This document shows, piece after piece, positions 8,761 to 17,936 of a stretch of 64,000 nt of DNA. The notes under the pieces were generated by a model. That model saw nothing but the letters and a program-made list of their open reading frames with translations. It made no database searches and was not told the DNA's origin. Every line of letters begins with the position of its first letter. Within the stretch, counting starts at the first letter, position 1. The translations under genes and the position numbers were made by a program. The DNA is from Candidatus Rokuibacteriota bacterium (GTDB lineage: Bacteria > Methylomirabilota > Methylomirabilia > Rokubacteriales > CSP1-6): NCBI GenBank assembly GCA_003220225.1, contig QHRU01000032.1:1-64000 (forward strand). The letters run 5' to 3'.

Positions 8761-9381
8761 TCAGCCGCGGTAGTCCGGGTTCGGACGCTTCATCTCGAAG
8801 ATGTCGTGGACGCGCGCGTAGAGGTTGCCGGCCAGGCGGCCGACCGGCCGCAGGCGGTGCATGTCGAGCCGCCCGGTGGCCGCGTCGTAGAGGCCGTCGC
8901 GCACGTGCAGGTACACGATCTGCCCGAGCACGAGGTTGGCGCGGCCGACGGGCACGATGCGGTCGAGGCGGCATTCCATCGCGATCGGCGCGTCCGCCAC
9001 GCGCGGCGGCTTCACGCGCGCGGCCGGCGCCACCGCGAGCCCGGCCACCTCGAACTCGTCCACCTCCGGCGGGTACTCGCCGGAGGTCAGGTTCATCTGC
9101 GCGGCGAGCGCGTCGTCCACGACGTTGACGACGAACTCGCGCGTGGCCTCAACGTTGCGCAGCGTGTCCTTCTTGCCGTCCCTGCCGGCGCCGCGGAACG
9201 AGGACGAAAACGCGATGGTCGGCGGATCGTCGGTGATCGCCATGAAGTAGCTGAAGGGCGCCAGGTTGCGCACGCCCTCGGCGTCGACGCTCGAGACCCA
9301 CGCGATGGGCCGGGGCACCACCGAGCTGATGAGCAGCTTGTACATCCCGTTCGGGGGCAGCGTGGTCGGATCGAATTCCAC
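8761..9381 (-). CDS. flavin reductase-like domain protein
   Basis: A 206-residue protein of the flavin reductase (FMN-binding split barrel) family. PRPIAWVSSVDAEG, NLAPFSYFMAI and DTLRN followed by EFVVNV are typical FMN-site segments. It may supply reduced flavin to a monooxygenase, or act on its own as in DIM6/NTAB-type proteins. GTG 9381 is selected because the family starts within a few residues of the PPxGMYKLL segment. It lies between the SDR (11 nt) and the D-aminoacylase (16 nt) in one operon. Confidence 0.85.
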   Translation of the reverse strand: MEFDPTTLPPNGMYKLLISSVVPRPIAWVSSVDAEGVRNLAPFSYFMAITDDPPTIAFSSSFRGAGRDGKKDTLRNVEATREFVVNVVDDALAAQMNLTSGEYPPEVDEFEVAGLAVAPAARVKPPRVADAPIAMECRLDRIVPVGRANLVLGQIVYLHVRDGLYDAATGRLDMHRLRPVGRLAGNLYARVHDIFEMKRPNPDYRG

Positions 9382-9392
9382 GCGGCGCCGTC

Positions 9393-10190
9393 TCAGCCGT
9401 GCATGACGAGGCCGCCGTCCACGCTGAGGGCCTGGCCCGTCATGTAGCCGGCGCGGTCGGAGGCGAGAAAGCCGATGACGGCGGCGACGTCCTCGGGCCG
9501 CTCCATGCGTCCGAGCGGCACCGTCTGCGCGCGCCGGCGCGTGAACTCCTCGGCCGAGATGCCCATGACGGCGCCCTGATCGCGCGCGACCCTGGTCCAC
9601 ATGTCGGTCTCGACGAAGCCCGGGCAGACGCAGTTGACGCGGATGCCCTCCTTGGCGTGGGCCAGGGCCAGGCTCTTGGTCAGGCTGACCACGGCGGCCT
9701 TGCTCACGTTGTAGGGGAGGTTGTTCGGGCTGCCGATCTTACCCGCCATCGACGCGAGGTTGACGATGGCGCCGCGGCGCTGCGAGATCATCACCGGCAG
9801 CACGGCCTGGCTGGCGAAGAACACCGCGCGCGCGTTGACGGTCATGATGGCGTCCCAGTGCTCCTCGGTGACGTCGAGCGGCAGCGCCGCGCGATAGATG
9901 CCGGCGTTGTTGACGAGCACGTCGATGCGGCCCAGCTCCGCGCGGACGCTGTCCACCATGCGCGTCAGGTCGGAGCGCTTCGTGACGTCGGTCGGCAGCG
10001 CGAGCGCCTTCCGCCCGAGGTTGCGCACCTCTTTCGCGGTGCGCTCGGCGCTCTCGGCATTCAGCTCGGCCACGACGACGTCGGCGCCGAGGCGCGCCAG
10101 CTCCAGCGCGGTGGCGCGGCCGATGCCCTGGCCCCCGCCCGTGACGATGGCGACGCGACCGCCGAGCTCGCTGCCTTCGAGACGACTCAC
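9393..10190 (-). CDS. SDR family oxidoreductase
   Basis: A 265-residue classical short-chain dehydrogenase: cofactor motif TGGGQGIG near the N-terminus, NNAG, catalytic serine in NLASMAG and YNVSK (Tyr/Lys pair), ending in the common SVDGGLVMHG. The family oxidises or reduces alcohols and ketones with NAD(P)(H). GTG 10190 is the start. Upstream on the same strand a TATACT box ends 8 nt before it and there is no Shine-Dalgarno, so a leaderless message is possible. It heads the operon with the flavin reductase and D-aminoacylase. Confidence 0.9.
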   Translation of the reverse strand: MSRLEGSELGGRVAIVTGGGQGIGRATALELARLGADVVVAELNAESAERTAKEVRNLGRKALALPTDVTKRSDLTRMVDSVRAELGRIDVLVNNAGIYRAALPLDVTEEHWDAIMTVNARAVFFASQAVLPVMISQRRGAIVNLASMAGKIGSPNNLPYNVSKAAVVSLTKSLALAHAKEGIRVNCVCPGFVETDMWTRVARDQGAVMGISAEEFTRRRAQTVPLGRMERPEDVAAVIGFLASDRAGYMTGQALSVDGGLVMHG

Positions 10191-10198
10191 GGTCCCGG

Positions 10199-10204
10199 AG
10201 TATA
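10199..10204 (-). promoter_or_regulatory. -10 box TATACT for the SDR operon
   Basis: Minus-strand TATACT ends 8 nt before GTG 10190. No -35 consensus is recognisable. It lies in the 62-nt divergent region shared with the phosphotransferase gene. Confidence 0.4.
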
Positions 10205-10237
10205 CCGCGGCCTGCGGCCCGGTCCCTCGCGCGATGG

Positions 10238-10243
10238 TATGCT
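10238..10243 (+). promoter_or_regulatory. -10 box TATGCT for the phosphotransferase gene
   Basis: Plus-strand TATGCT ends 9 nt before ATG 10253, with no Shine-Dalgarno in between. The same TATGCT-N9-ATG layout occurs in front of the CoA-transferase starting at 42842 on the minus strand. Confidence 0.4.
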
Positions 10244-10252
10244 CGACGCCCG

Positions 10253-11299
10253 ATGATCGAGGGCACCGCCGAGGTCCGCGACGTCCATCGCTTCGACGTC
10301 AGCGCGCTCGAGCGCTATCTCTCCGGGCGCATCGAGGGCTTTCGCGGCCCGCTCGGCGTGCGCCAGTTCCGCGGCGGGCAGTCCAATCCGACGTACTACC
10401 TCGAGGCCGGCGGCCGCGAGTACGTCCTGCGCCGCAAGCCGCCCGGCAAGCTGCTGCCGTCCGCGCACGCCGTCGACCGCGAGTACCGCGTGCTGGCCGC
10501 GCTCGCCGCGCACACGACGGTGCCGGTGCCGAAACCGTATCTGCTCTGCGAGGACGACGCGGTCATCGGCACGATGTTCTACGTGATGGACTGCGTGCAC
10601 GGCCGCATCTTCCGCGACGCCAACCTCGGCGGCGCGACGCCCGCCGAGCGCCGCGCGATCTACGACTCGATGAACGACGTGCTCGCGCGCCTGCACCTCG
10701 TCGATTGGAAGGCGGTCGGCCTCGCCGAGTTCGGACGCCCCGGCGACTACTACGCGCGGCAGATCCACCGCTGGAGCCAGCAGTACCGCGCCTCGGAGAC
10801 CGAGAAGATCGAGGCGATGGAGCGGCTCATGGAGTGGCTGCCGAAGAACATCCCGGCCAGCGCCGAGACGACGCTCGTGCACGGCGACTACCGCCCGGGC
10901 AACATGATCGTGCATCCGAGCGAGCCGCGCGTGGTGGCCGTGCTCGACTGGGAGCTGTCCACGCTGGGCCATCCCATGGCCGACCTCGCCTACAACTGCA
11001 TGCCCTACCACCTCGGCAACGAGTGGGAAGGCTTGCGCGACGCGCCGCTGGCCGAGCTCGGCATCCCGACCGAGGCGGAGTACCTCGCCGCGTACTGCCG
11101 CCGCACCAGGCGTCCCGCCATCGAGCACTGGGACTTCTACATCGCGTTCGCCGAGTTCCGGCTGGCCGCCATCGCGCAGGGGATCATGGGACGCGTCGTC
11201 GCCGGCACCGCCAACGATCCCAACGCGCGCGAGCGCGGGGAGCGCGCGCGCCCGCTGGCCGAAGCCGGCTGGCGCCTCGTGGAGTCGCGCCTGGGCTGA
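10253..11299 (+). CDS. phosphotransferase family protein (APH/ACAD10-11-like kinase)
   Basis: A 348-residue protein with the aminoglycoside-phosphotransferase/choline-kinase fold: the FRGGQSNPTYYLEAGG nucleotide loop, LVHGDYRPGNMI as catalytic loop (Asp and Asn) and VLDWELSTLGHPMADLAY as metal-binding Asp. This subtype is the one fused to acyl-CoA dehydrogenase in ACAD10/ACAD11, where it phosphorylates 4-hydroxyacyl-CoAs. Here it stands alone, next to a thiolase on the opposite strand, which fits hydroxy-fatty-acid breakdown. It is not likely an antibiotic-resistance gene. Confidence 0.85.
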   Translation: MIEGTAEVRDVHRFDVSALERYLSGRIEGFRGPLGVRQFRGGQSNPTYYLEAGGREYVLRRKPPGKLLPSAHAVDREYRVLAALAAHTTVPVPKPYLLCEDDAVIGTMFYVMDCVHGRIFRDANLGGATPAERRAIYDSMNDVLARLHLVDWKAVGLAEFGRPGDYYARQIHRWSQQYRASETEKIEAMERLMEWLPKNIPASAETTLVHGDYRPGNMIVHPSEPRVVAVLDWELSTLGHPMADLAYNCMPYHLGNEWEGLRDAPLAELGIPTEAEYLAAYCRRTRRPAIEHWDFYIAFAEFRLAAIAQGIMGRVVAGTANDPNARERGERARPLAEAGWRLVESRLG

Positions 11300-11321
11300 A
11301 CGGCGGTGCGCCCCGGGCCGC

Positions 11322-12506
11322 TCAGGCCACCTCGAACAGGCCCGCCGCGCCCATGCCGCCGCCGATGCACATGGTGCACACGACGTAGCGCGCGCCGCGG
11401 CGCTTGCCCTCGATGAGCGCGTGGCCGACCATGCGCGCGCCGCTCATGCCGTACGGATGGCCGATGGAGATGGCGCCGCCGTCGACGTTCAGCTTCTCCA
11501 TCGGGATTCCGAGCTTGTCGCGGCAGTAGATCACCTGCACGGCGAACGCCTCGTTCAGCTCCCAGAGATCGATCTGGCCCATCGTGATGCCGGTGCGCTC
11601 GAGAAGGCGCGGCACGGCGAAGACGGGCCCGATCCCCATCTCGTCCGGCTCGCAGGCGGCGACGGCGAGACCGCGGAAGATCCCGAGCGGGTGCAGCCCG
11701 CGGCGTTCGGCCAGCTTCGCATCCATGACGACGCACGCCGAGGCGCCGTCCGAGAGCTGGCTGGCGTTGCCCGCGGTGATGTGGCCCTTCTCGCCGGTGA
11801 CCGGCTTGAGCGCCGTGAGGCCCTCGAGCGTCGTGTCGGGCCGGTTGCCCTCGTCCTGCTTGAGCAGGGTGTCCTCGATGCGCGTCTCCCCGCTCGCCTT
11901 GTCGACCACGACCTTCTTCGTCGGCATCGGCACGATCTCGGCATCGAAGCGGCCCGCCTTCTGCCCAGCGGCCGTGCGCTGCTGGCTGCCCAGCGCGTAC
12001 TCGTCCTGCCGCTCGCGGGTGATGTAGTAGCGGTTGCTCACGACCTCCGCCGTCTCGATCATCGTCATGTAGATCTCGGGCTTGTGCTCCTCCAGCCACT
12101 CCTCGCGCAGGCGGTGCAGGTTCATGTGCTCGTTCTGCACGAGGCTGATCGACTCGAGTCCACCCGCGACCATGATCGGGACCTTGTCCACGATCACGCG
12201 CTGCGCGGCGATCGCGATCGCCTGCAGGCCCGACGAGCAGAAGCGGTTGACGGTCGTGCCCGCCGTCGTCACCGGCAGCCCGGCGCGCAGCGCCGCCTGG
12301 CGCGCGATGTTCTGGCCCGTGGCGCCCTCCGGCAGCGCGCAGCCCATCACGACGTCCTCGACCTCGCCGGGCTCGATTCCCGCGCGCTTCACCGCGTGGG
12401 CGATGACGTGGCCGCCGATGGCGGCGCCGTGCGTGTTGTTGAACGCTCCGCGGTACGCGCGGCCGATCGGCGTGCGGGCGGTGGAGACGATGACGGCGTC
12501 TGCCAT
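11322..12506 (-). CDS. acetyl-CoA acyltransferase (thiolase)
   Basis: A 394-residue thiolase with all catalytic elements: nucleophile Cys90 in NRFCSSG, the [13 protein letters not shown] histidine loop and the second cysteine in CTMCIGGG. It catalyses CoA-dependent cleavage of 3-ketoacyl-CoA, or the reverse condensation. ATG 12506 has an AAGGAGAG Shine-Dalgarno. A perfect TATAAT -10 box lies 34-39 nt upstream. It is closely related to the second thiolase in this window (18660-19847), suggesting paralogues for different chain lengths. Confidence 0.93.
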   Translation of the reverse strand: MADAVIVSTARTPIGRAYRGAFNNTHGAAIGGHVIAHAVKRAGIEPGEVEDVVMGCALPEGATGQNIARQAALRAGLPVTTAGTTVNRFCSSGLQAIAIAAQRVIVDKVPIMVAGGLESISLVQNEHMNLHRLREEWLEEHKPEIYMTMIETAEVVSNRYYITRERQDEYALGSQQRTAAGQKAGRFDAEIVPMPTKKVVVDKASGETRIEDTLLKQDEGNRPDTTLEGLTALKPVTGEKGHITAGNASQLSDGASACVVMDAKLAERRGLHPLGIFRGLAVAACEPDEMGIGPVFAVPRLLERTGITMGQIDLWELNEAFAVQVIYCRDKLGIPMEKLNVDGGAISIGHPYGMSGARMVGHALIEGKRRGARYVVCTMCIGGGMGAAGLFEVA

Positions 12507-12540
12507 GGGTCTCTCCTTGTGCTCGTGGGGCGACGGGAAC

Positions 12541-12546
12541 ATTATA
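12541..12546 (-). promoter_or_regulatory. -10 box TATAAT for the thiolase gene
   Basis: A perfect minus-strand TATAAT in a GC-rich background, 34 nt before ATG 12506, with a Shine-Dalgarno in the leader. The same bases read on the plus strand give TATACC ending 7 nt before the livH ATG at 12556, so the two divergent promoters may overlap. No convincing -35 box is visible. Confidence 0.5.
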
Positions 12547-12555
12547 CCGGGCGCC

Positions 12556-13446
12556 ATGGGGGCCCACTTCTTCGCGGCGCTCGTCGTGGACGGCGCGCTG
12601 GCGGGCGCGCTCTACGCGCTCGTCGCGCTGTCCTTCGTCGTCGTCTACCGCGCCTCGCGCATGATCAACTTTGCCGTCGGCGAGTGGGTGATGCTCGCCT
12701 CCCGCTTCGTGACGTTCGGGCTCCACGCGCTGGGGCTGGGCCTGCTCGGCGCGCTGGCCGTCGGCTGCGCGGGCATGGCCGGCCTCGGCGTGGCCTTCAA
12801 CCGCGTGGTCCTGCGCCGCCTCGTCGGCCAGCCGCTGATCTCGGTGATCATGGTCACCCTCGGGCTCGGCGCGCTCGTGCGCGGCGCGGCCGCGCTCACC
12901 TTCGGCGGGGTGCCGGCGGCGATCCCGCTGCCCGTGCTCGCGAGCCCGATCGTGATCGGCGGCCTGCCGATCGCCGGCGACAAGCTCGCCGCCGCCGCCG
13001 TCGCCGCCGCGTGCACGGCCGTGGTGGCCTGGGTCTTTCACGGCAGCCGCACGGGCGTCGCGCTTCGGGCGATCGCCGACGATCAGCAGGCCGCGATGTC
13101 CGCCGGCATCGACCTGCATCGCTACTTCGCGATCACGTGGGCGCTGATGGGCGTGGTCTCGGTGCTCGCGGGCACGCTGTGGACGCTCGTGGCCGGCGGC
13201 GGGCTCGGCATCGTGCTCGTCGGGCTGAAGGTGTTCCCCATCGTCATCATCGGCGGGCTCGACAGCATCCCCGGCACGGTCGTCGGCGCCCTCGGGGTGG
13301 GCGTGCTCGAGAGCCTCGCGGCCGGTTATCTCGATCCGCTGCTCGGCGGCGGCTTCAGCAACATCGCGTCGTACCTGGTGCTGCTGGCGGCGCTGTTCGT
13401 GCGGCCCTATGGGCTGTTCGGACGGCCGGACGTGCGGCGCGTGTAG
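12556..13446 (+). CDS. branched-chain amino acid ABC transporter permease, LivH type
   Basis: A 296-residue membrane protein of the LivH family with about eight hydrophobic segments, including [18 protein letters not shown] and the signature [19 protein letters not shown]. In complete systems LivH works with LivM, the ATPases LivG/LivF and a periplasmic binding protein. None of these is adjacent: the next gene downstream is on the other strand and unrelated. It is therefore an orphan permease here. ATG 12556 is taken because the preceding bases are the divergent promoter region. Confidence 0.88.
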   Translation: MGAHFFAALVVDGALAGALYALVALSFVVVYRASRMINFAVGEWVMLASRFVTFGLHALGLGLLGALAVGCAGMAGLGVAFNRVVLRRLVGQPLISVIMVTLGLGALVRGAAALTFGGVPAAIPLPVLASPIVIGGLPIAGDKLAAAAVAAACTAVVAWVFHGSRTGVALRAIADDQQAAMSAGIDLHRYFAITWALMGVVSVLAGTLWTLVAGGGLGIVLVGLKVFPIVIIGGLDSIPGTVVGALGVGVLESLAAGYLDPLLGGGFSNIASYLVLLAALFVRPYGLFGRPDVRRV

Positions 13447-13449
13447 GCG

Positions 13450-14124
13450 TCACCAGAACCGTCCGACCCGGCTGCGAGCTTCGAACACACCGGCGGACTG
13501 CGCGTCGCCGCCGCCGAGCCGCAGCAGCAGGGCGAACCCGACGCCCTGTGCGACGGCGATTCGCAGCACCGACGCGAGCGCGTCGAGATCACGCGCGATG
13601 TCCGGGCCTGCCGACGGGCAGCCGCCGAGACCAGCGCGGAGGGCCTCGACCGTTCGCAGGCCTTCCGACGGCGGCGACCAGTGCACCGGCTGCTCATAGA
13701 GGTCGTCGCCGAAGCCGAACGTCGACAGCGGTCGCACGCCCAGCGTGGCGGCCAGACGGTCGAGGGCCGCGCTGCTCCGGTAGAGGTCGTGACCTCGCCC
13801 GAACGCGACGGCGCTCTCGCCGGGGTACGGTCCGAGCTCTCGAGCGAAGTACGGAACGATCCGGGCCTTCGCGCGGAACAGCCAGATCAGGCAGGCGCCC
13901 AGCACGACGCCGAAGGAGATGAACCCGAACGCGAGCAGGATGAGGGTCAGGGGCGAAGGCCGAACGCCTTCGCGCCACGAGGAGATCGACGCGAACAGAC
14001 CGAGGGCCGACAGGCCGAGGCCCAGGAGCGAAACCAGGAGGACCCAGCCGCGTCGCGTGAGCGCCGACCGGGTCTGGTGCCGGCGCTGCTCCAGGAGCGC
14101 GGGCAACACGCCGTCGGCGGTCAT
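13450..14124 (-). CDS. hypothetical membrane-anchored protein (224 aa)
   Basis: I do not recognise this protein. It has two hydrophobic segments (about residues 27-48 and 59-83) near the N-terminus, followed by a soluble domain of about 140 residues with a GRGHDLYRSSAALD stretch and a C-terminal hydrophobic VAQGVGFALLLRL stretch. ATG 14124 overlaps the stop of the deazaflavin nitroreductase gene (ATGA), so it is translated with that gene. It is convergent with livH (3 nt apart). Topology suggests an inner-membrane protein with a cytosolic domain; role unknown. Confidence 0.65.
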   Translation of the reverse strand: MTADGVLPALLEQRRHQTRSALTRRGWVLLVSLLGLGLSALGLFASISSWREGVRPSPLTLILLAFGFISFGVVLGACLIWLFRAKARIVPYFARELGPYPGESAVAFGRGHDLYRSSAALDRLAATLGVRPLSTFGFGDDLYEQPVHWSPPSEGLRTVEALRAGLGGCPSAGPDIARDLDALASVLRIAVAQGVGFALLLRLGGGDAQSAGVFEARSRVGRFW

Positions 14125-14567
14125 GGCAGCAGCTCGAACACCGGATATCGGTCGGCGATCTCGCGGAACGCTCGCGCGTCGGAGCCGGCCGGCACCGGGA
14201 AATAGCGCTGAACCGCGAGCTTGAAGCGGTCGAGGTACGTCTTCAGGATGTCCGACTCTTCTTCTTTGGGCACCGCGCGGAGCCGGAAACGCTGTCGGCT
14301 CGATCCTCTCCTGAGGACGACCTCTCCGGCGGCCTCGGCGTTGCGCACCCATTGCGTGCGTCCGCGGGGCGCCACGAGGAAGCGGCGGCTTCCGATCTCG
14401 AGGAGGTTGACCGGTGCCGTGTACACGCGCCCGGTCTTTCGGCCGCGCACCTCCACCAGATAGTTGTAGCCCGGGGCCAGGCCGAGCCCGACCAGCAGGC
14501 CGAAGAACTTGTTGAAGATCCGCTCGACGCGGCTCGGCTCGCGAAAATCGGGCACGCGCGCGCTCAT
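14121..14567 (-). CDS. nitroreductase family deazaflavin-dependent oxidoreductase (Ddn-like)
   Basis: A 148-residue split-barrel protein of the DUF385/Ddn family. The LVEVRGRKTGRVYTAPVNLL and FLVAPRGRTQWVRN segments are the cofactor-binding landmarks of F420H2-dependent Ddn proteins. If the host makes F420, this enzyme and the adjacent LLM protein could share it. The start overlaps the LLM stop by ATGA, and the stop overlaps the downstream membrane protein by ATGA, so all three are one coupled operon. The cofactor assignment is by family, not shown by the sequence. Confidence 0.8.
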   Translation of the reverse strand: MSARVPDFREPSRVERIFNKFFGLLVGLGLAPGYNYLVEVRGRKTGRVYTAPVNLLEIGSRRFLVAPRGRTQWVRNAEAAGEVVLRRGSSRQRFRLRAVPKEEESDILKTYLDRFKLAVQRYFPVPAGSDARAFREIADRYPVFELLP

Positions 14568-15571
14568 CGGGACCGGCGCGGCAAGCCGAACGCCTCCGCA
14601 AGCAGCTCGTAGGAGCGCCGCCGCGTCTCGGCCGTCTCCGTGATGGTCACCACCACGATCTCGTCCACGCCGTAGTCGCGCGCCAGCGCCTCCAGCCGCT
14701 CCCGGCACTCGTCGGGCGTTCCCGCCACGCGCCGGCCGCGCGCATGCTCGACGATCTGCCGCTCCCACGGCGTGTACTCGTGCGCCTCCGCCTCGGCCAC
14801 CGTGGGGTAACGCCCGCCGCGGCCCGTGTAGAGCCGCGCGATGAAGAGATCGCGGCTCTGCGCCAGCCGCTCGGCCACGTCGTGGCTCTCCGCACACACG
14901 ACGAAGACAGCGGCGCTGGCCTGCGGCGTGGCCAGCCAGGGCGAGGGCTTGAACTCGCGCGCGTAGGCGCGTGTGATCTCGGCGCCGCCGGCGGCGTTGA
15001 TGAAGTGCGCGAACGAGAACGCGGCGCCGAAGTGCGCGGCGAGCGCCGCCGACTGGTCGCTCGAGCCGAGCAGCCAGAGCTCTGGCGCCGTCGGGCCCGT
15101 CGGCATCGCGCGCACCGTGGCGAACGGGTGCTCGGGCGGCAGCTCGCCGTGCACGAAGGCGACGAGGTCCTCCACCTGTTTGGGAAAAAACTCGGGCATG
15201 CCGGGGCCGCCGAGCGCCCGGGCCGTGAGCTGGTCGCTGCCCGGCGCACGGCCGATGCCGAGGTCGATGCGGCCGGGATAGAGCGTCTCCAGCACGCGAA
15301 AGCTCTCGGCCACCTTCAGCGGGCTGTAGTGCTGGAGCATGACCCCGCCCGAGCCCACGCGGATGCCGGAGGTGACCGCGGCCACCTGGCCGATCAGCAC
15401 TTCGGGCGCCGAGCCCGCGAGCGCCGGCGTGGAATGGTGCTCCGCGAGCCAGTAGCGCGTGTACCCCAGCTCGTCGCAGCGGCGCGCGAGCGCCAGGGTC
15501 TCGCGGATCGCGTCGGCGGGGGTGGCGCCGCTCCGGACGGGCGATTGGTCGAGGACGCTGAGGCGGGCCAT
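14564..15571 (-). CDS. LLM class flavin-dependent oxidoreductase (MsnO8-like)
   Basis: A 335-residue luciferase-like monooxygenase beginning with MARLSVLDQSPVRSG, followed by YWLAEHHSTPALAGSAPEVL and LYPGRIDLGIGRAPGSDQ, the standard set for the single-chain alkanal-monooxygenase-like subgroup. It uses FMNH2 or F420H2. It heads the operon with the Ddn-like reductase and the membrane protein. It differs from the LLM enzyme at 3927-5060, so they are separate subfamilies. Substrate unknown. Confidence 0.88.
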   Translation of the reverse strand: MARLSVLDQSPVRSGATPADAIRETLALARRCDELGYTRYWLAEHHSTPALAGSAPEVLIGQVAAVTSGIRVGSGGVMLQHYSPLKVAESFRVLETLYPGRIDLGIGRAPGSDQLTARALGGPGMPEFFPKQVEDLVAFVHGELPPEHPFATVRAMPTGPTAPELWLLGSSDQSAALAAHFGAAFSFAHFINAAGGAEITRAYAREFKPSPWLATPQASAAVFVVCAESHDVAERLAQSRDLFIARLYTGRGGRYPTVAEAEAHEYTPWERQIVEHARGRRVAGTPDECRERLEALARDYGVDEIVVVTITETAETRRRSYELLAEAFGLPRRSR

Positions 15572-15600
15572 CGGGGCGGTCCTTATGGTATCAAGGGGGC

Positions 15601-17055
15601 ATGAGCCCGGACCTGGCGCCCTTCTTCGAGCGCCGCCAGCGCTTCACGGCCGCGATCGGGGATGCGCTGGCCGTGATTCCCGGCGGCGTGGAGAGTCTGC
15701 GCAACGGAGACGTGCACTACGAGTTCCGGCAGGCGAGCGATTTCTTCTTCCTCACCGGGTTCGACGAGCCTGACGCCGTCGCGGTGATCAACCCGGCCCA
15801 CGCGAAGGAGCGCTTCGTGCTCTTCGTGCGGCCGCGCGACCGGGAGATGGAGATCTGGAACGGCCGGCGCGCGGGCACCGAGGGCGCCATCGCGACGTAC
15901 GGCGCCGACGCCGCCTACACGATCGACCAGCTCGACGCCAAGCTCCGCGAGTACGCCGTCGAGCGCCCCGTCCTCTATTACCGCCTCGGCAACGCCACCT
16001 TCGACGGCCGCGTCACCCGGCTCGTCGCCGAGCTGCGCGGCGCGCGGACGCGTGGGTTCCCGTCACCGGTGCGGATCGAGGACCCGGGACCGCTGCTGCA
16101 TGATTTGAGATTGCGCAAGAGCGAGGCGGAGCTGGCGCGGCTGCGCCGCGCGTGTGCGATCAGCCGCGACGCCCACGCCGAGGCGATGCGCGCGGCGAGG
16201 CCGGGCATGCACGAGTACGAGGTGCAGGCGGTGCTCGAGTACGTCTTCCGCGTCAACGGCTCCGCGCGCAACGCCTATCCGTCGATCGTGGCCTCGGGAC
16301 CCAACGCGTGCGTCCTCCACTACGTCGAGAACACGCGGCGCATGCAGGACGGGGACCTCCTGCTGATCGACGCCGGCTGCGAGTACGGCTACATGGCCGC
16401 CGACATCACGCGCACGTTCCCGGTGAACGGGCGCTTCAGCGCGCCGCAGCGCGCGATCTACGAGATCGTGCTGCGCGCTCAGCTCGCCGGCATCGAGGCG
16501 GCGAAGACCGGCGCGAAGTACGAGGCCGTGCACGACGCCGCGCGCCGCGTGCTGACCGAGGGCCTGGTCGACCTCTCGCTGCTGCCGCGCAGCGTCGCCG
16601 ACTCGCTGGCCATGCACCACTATCGCGAGTTCTACATGCACGGCACCGGCCACTGGCTCGGCATGGACGTGCACGACGTCGGCGACTACCGGATGCAGGG
16701 CGCCTCGCGGGCGCTCGAGCCCGGCATGGTCTTCACCGTCGAGCCCGGGCTCTACGTCGACCCCGAGCGCGAGAGCGTGACCTACTCGCTGCGCGAGTAC
16801 AGCGAGGAGGAGCAGTGGGAGCGCCGCTATCGCCTGGGCATCGCGGCCGCCAAGAAGCTCGAAGAGGAAGAGAAGGCCAAGGCGCCCAAGATCACCCATC
16901 CGGTGCCGAAGGAGTTCCGCGGCATCGGCGTGCGCATCGAGGACGACGTGCTCATCACCGCCGCCGGCCGCGAGATCCTGACGGCCGGCACGCCCAAGAC
17001 CGTCGACGAGGTCGAGCGCGCGTGCGCCGAGACCTCGCGGCTGGCCCGTCCCTAG
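15601..17055 (+). CDS. pepP: Xaa-Pro aminopeptidase (aminopeptidase P, M24B)
   Basis: A 484-residue aminopeptidase P with an N-terminal AMP domain and a C-terminal pita-bread domain. The five metal ligands are Asp257, Asp268, His351 (HGTGHWLG), Glu381 (TVEPGLY) and Glu447 (GVRIEDD). It removes the first residue from peptides with proline in position two. A charged insertion of about 40 residues (about 397-440, EEEQWERRY and KKLEEEEKAK) sits between the last two ligands, where most family members have only a short loop. A GC-rich repeat follows 3 nt after the stop. Confidence 0.92.
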   Translation: MSPDLAPFFERRQRFTAAIGDALAVIPGGVESLRNGDVHYEFRQASDFFFLTGFDEPDAVAVINPAHAKERFVLFVRPRDREMEIWNGRRAGTEGAIATYGADAAYTIDQLDAKLREYAVERPVLYYRLGNATFDGRVTRLVAELRGARTRGFPSPVRIEDPGPLLHDLRLRKSEAELARLRRACAISRDAHAEAMRAARPGMHEYEVQAVLEYVFRVNGSARNAYPSIVASGPNACVLHYVENTRRMQDGDLLLIDAGCEYGYMAADITRTFPVNGRFSAPQRAIYEIVLRAQLAGIEAAKTGAKYEAVHDAARRVLTEGLVDLSLLPRSVADSLAMHHYREFYMHGTGHWLGMDVHDVGDYRMQGASRALEPGMVFTVEPGLYVDPERESVTYSLREYSEEEQWERRYRLGIAAAKKLEEEEKAKAPKITHPVPKEFRGIGVRIEDDVLITAAGREILTAGTPKTVDEVERACAETSRLARP

Positions 17056-17058
17056 AAC

Positions 17059-17132
17059 ATGGGGGGCCCCCGATATGGCCCCCCCAACCCCCCAACGCTC
17101 GGGGCGCCCCGGCGGAGCCGTGGCACCCCTCG
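17059..17132 (+). repeat. intercistronic GC-rich repeat, copy A
   Basis: A 74-bp element beginning ATGGGGGGCCCC, 3 nt after the pepP TAG. It aligns over its whole length with copies at 19852-19925 and, inverted, 50973-51041. Landmarks are a G6C5 palindrome, GATATGGC, two C-runs, CGCTCGGGGCGCCCC and GGAGCCGTGGC. Self-complementary G/C runs predict hairpins. An open frame of 25 codons runs from its ATG to TGA 17134-17136. It fills the junction up to the next gene. Confidence 0.7.
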
Positions 17133-17147
17133 ATGACCGAGGAGATC

Positions 17148-17936
17148 ATGAAGACACTCGAAGGTAAGGTCGCGCTCGTCACCGGCGCCGGCTCCGGCAT
17201 CGGCCGCGCCACCGCGCTCATGCTCGCCGCCGAGGGCGCGCGCGTGGCCATCGCCGGCCGCCGCAAGGAGCCCCTCGAGCAGGTCGTCGCCGAGATCCAG
17301 CGCGACAAGGGCACGGCCGTCAGCAAGACGTGCGATCTCACGAAGCCGCACGAGGCGCGCGAGCTGGGCGCGTGGGCGGTCACGACGTTCGGCGGCGTCG
17401 ACATCCTGATCAACAACGCCGGGCAGTCGAGCCACGCGCGGAGCATCCGCTGGGTCGGGCAGGACGAGTGGGACGCCGTGCTGGGCGTGAACACCACCGG
17501 CGTCTACGCGCTCACGCAGACGGTGCTGCCGTCCATGCTCGAGCGCGGCGCGGGCACGGTGGTGACGGTGGCGTCGCTGGCGGCGCTTCGGCCGGGCGGT
17601 CTCGCCGGCGTCGCCTATGGCGTGGCCAAGGCCGGCGCGCGCGCGATGATGCAGGCCCTGCACGCCGAGCTGCGCAATCGGGGCATCCGCGCCACCACCA
17701 TCATCCCGGCCGAGGTCGACACGCCGATCCTCGACAAGCGTCCGCTCGTGCCCGGTGAGAAGGAGCGCTCCACGATGATGCAGGCGGACGACGTCGCGCG
17801 GGCGATCCTCCTGTGCTGCACGATGCATCAACGTACCGTGCTCGAGGAGATCGTGATGTCGCCGACGTTCCAGCGCGACACCAGCAAGGATGTGGCGGCC
17901 GGCTACGCAGCCGGCGCGCCTCCCGGGGCGAAGTGA
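17148..17936 (+). CDS. SDR family oxidoreductase
   Basis: A 262-residue short-chain dehydrogenase: TGAGSGIG cofactor loop, NNAG, YGVAK Tyr/Lys pair, and a C-terminus that diverges from the usual DGG ending. ATG 17148 follows GAGGAG; ATG 17133, right at the end of the upstream repeat, is an alternative start. Located between pepP and a HAD hydrolase on the same strand. The reaction is an NAD(P)-linked alcohol/ketone conversion with unknown substrate. Confidence 0.87.
   Translation: MKTLEGKVALVTGAGSGIGRATALMLAAEGARVAIAGRRKEPLEQVVAEIQRDKGTAVSKTCDLTKPHEARELGAWAVTTFGGVDILINNAGQSSHARSIRWVGQDEWDAVLGVNTTGVYALTQTVLPSMLERGAGTVVTVASLAALRPGGLAGVAYGVAKAGARAMMQALHAELRNRGIRATTIIPAEVDTPILDKRPLVPGEKERSTMMQADDVARAILLCCTMHQRTVLEEIVMSPTFQRDTSKDVAAGYAAGAPPGAK

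Noticed and set aside
10253-11299. Aminoglycoside resistance kinase
   Set aside because: The sequence matches the ACAD10/11-type phosphotransferase subgroup linked to acyl-CoA metabolism, and the neighbours are metabolic.
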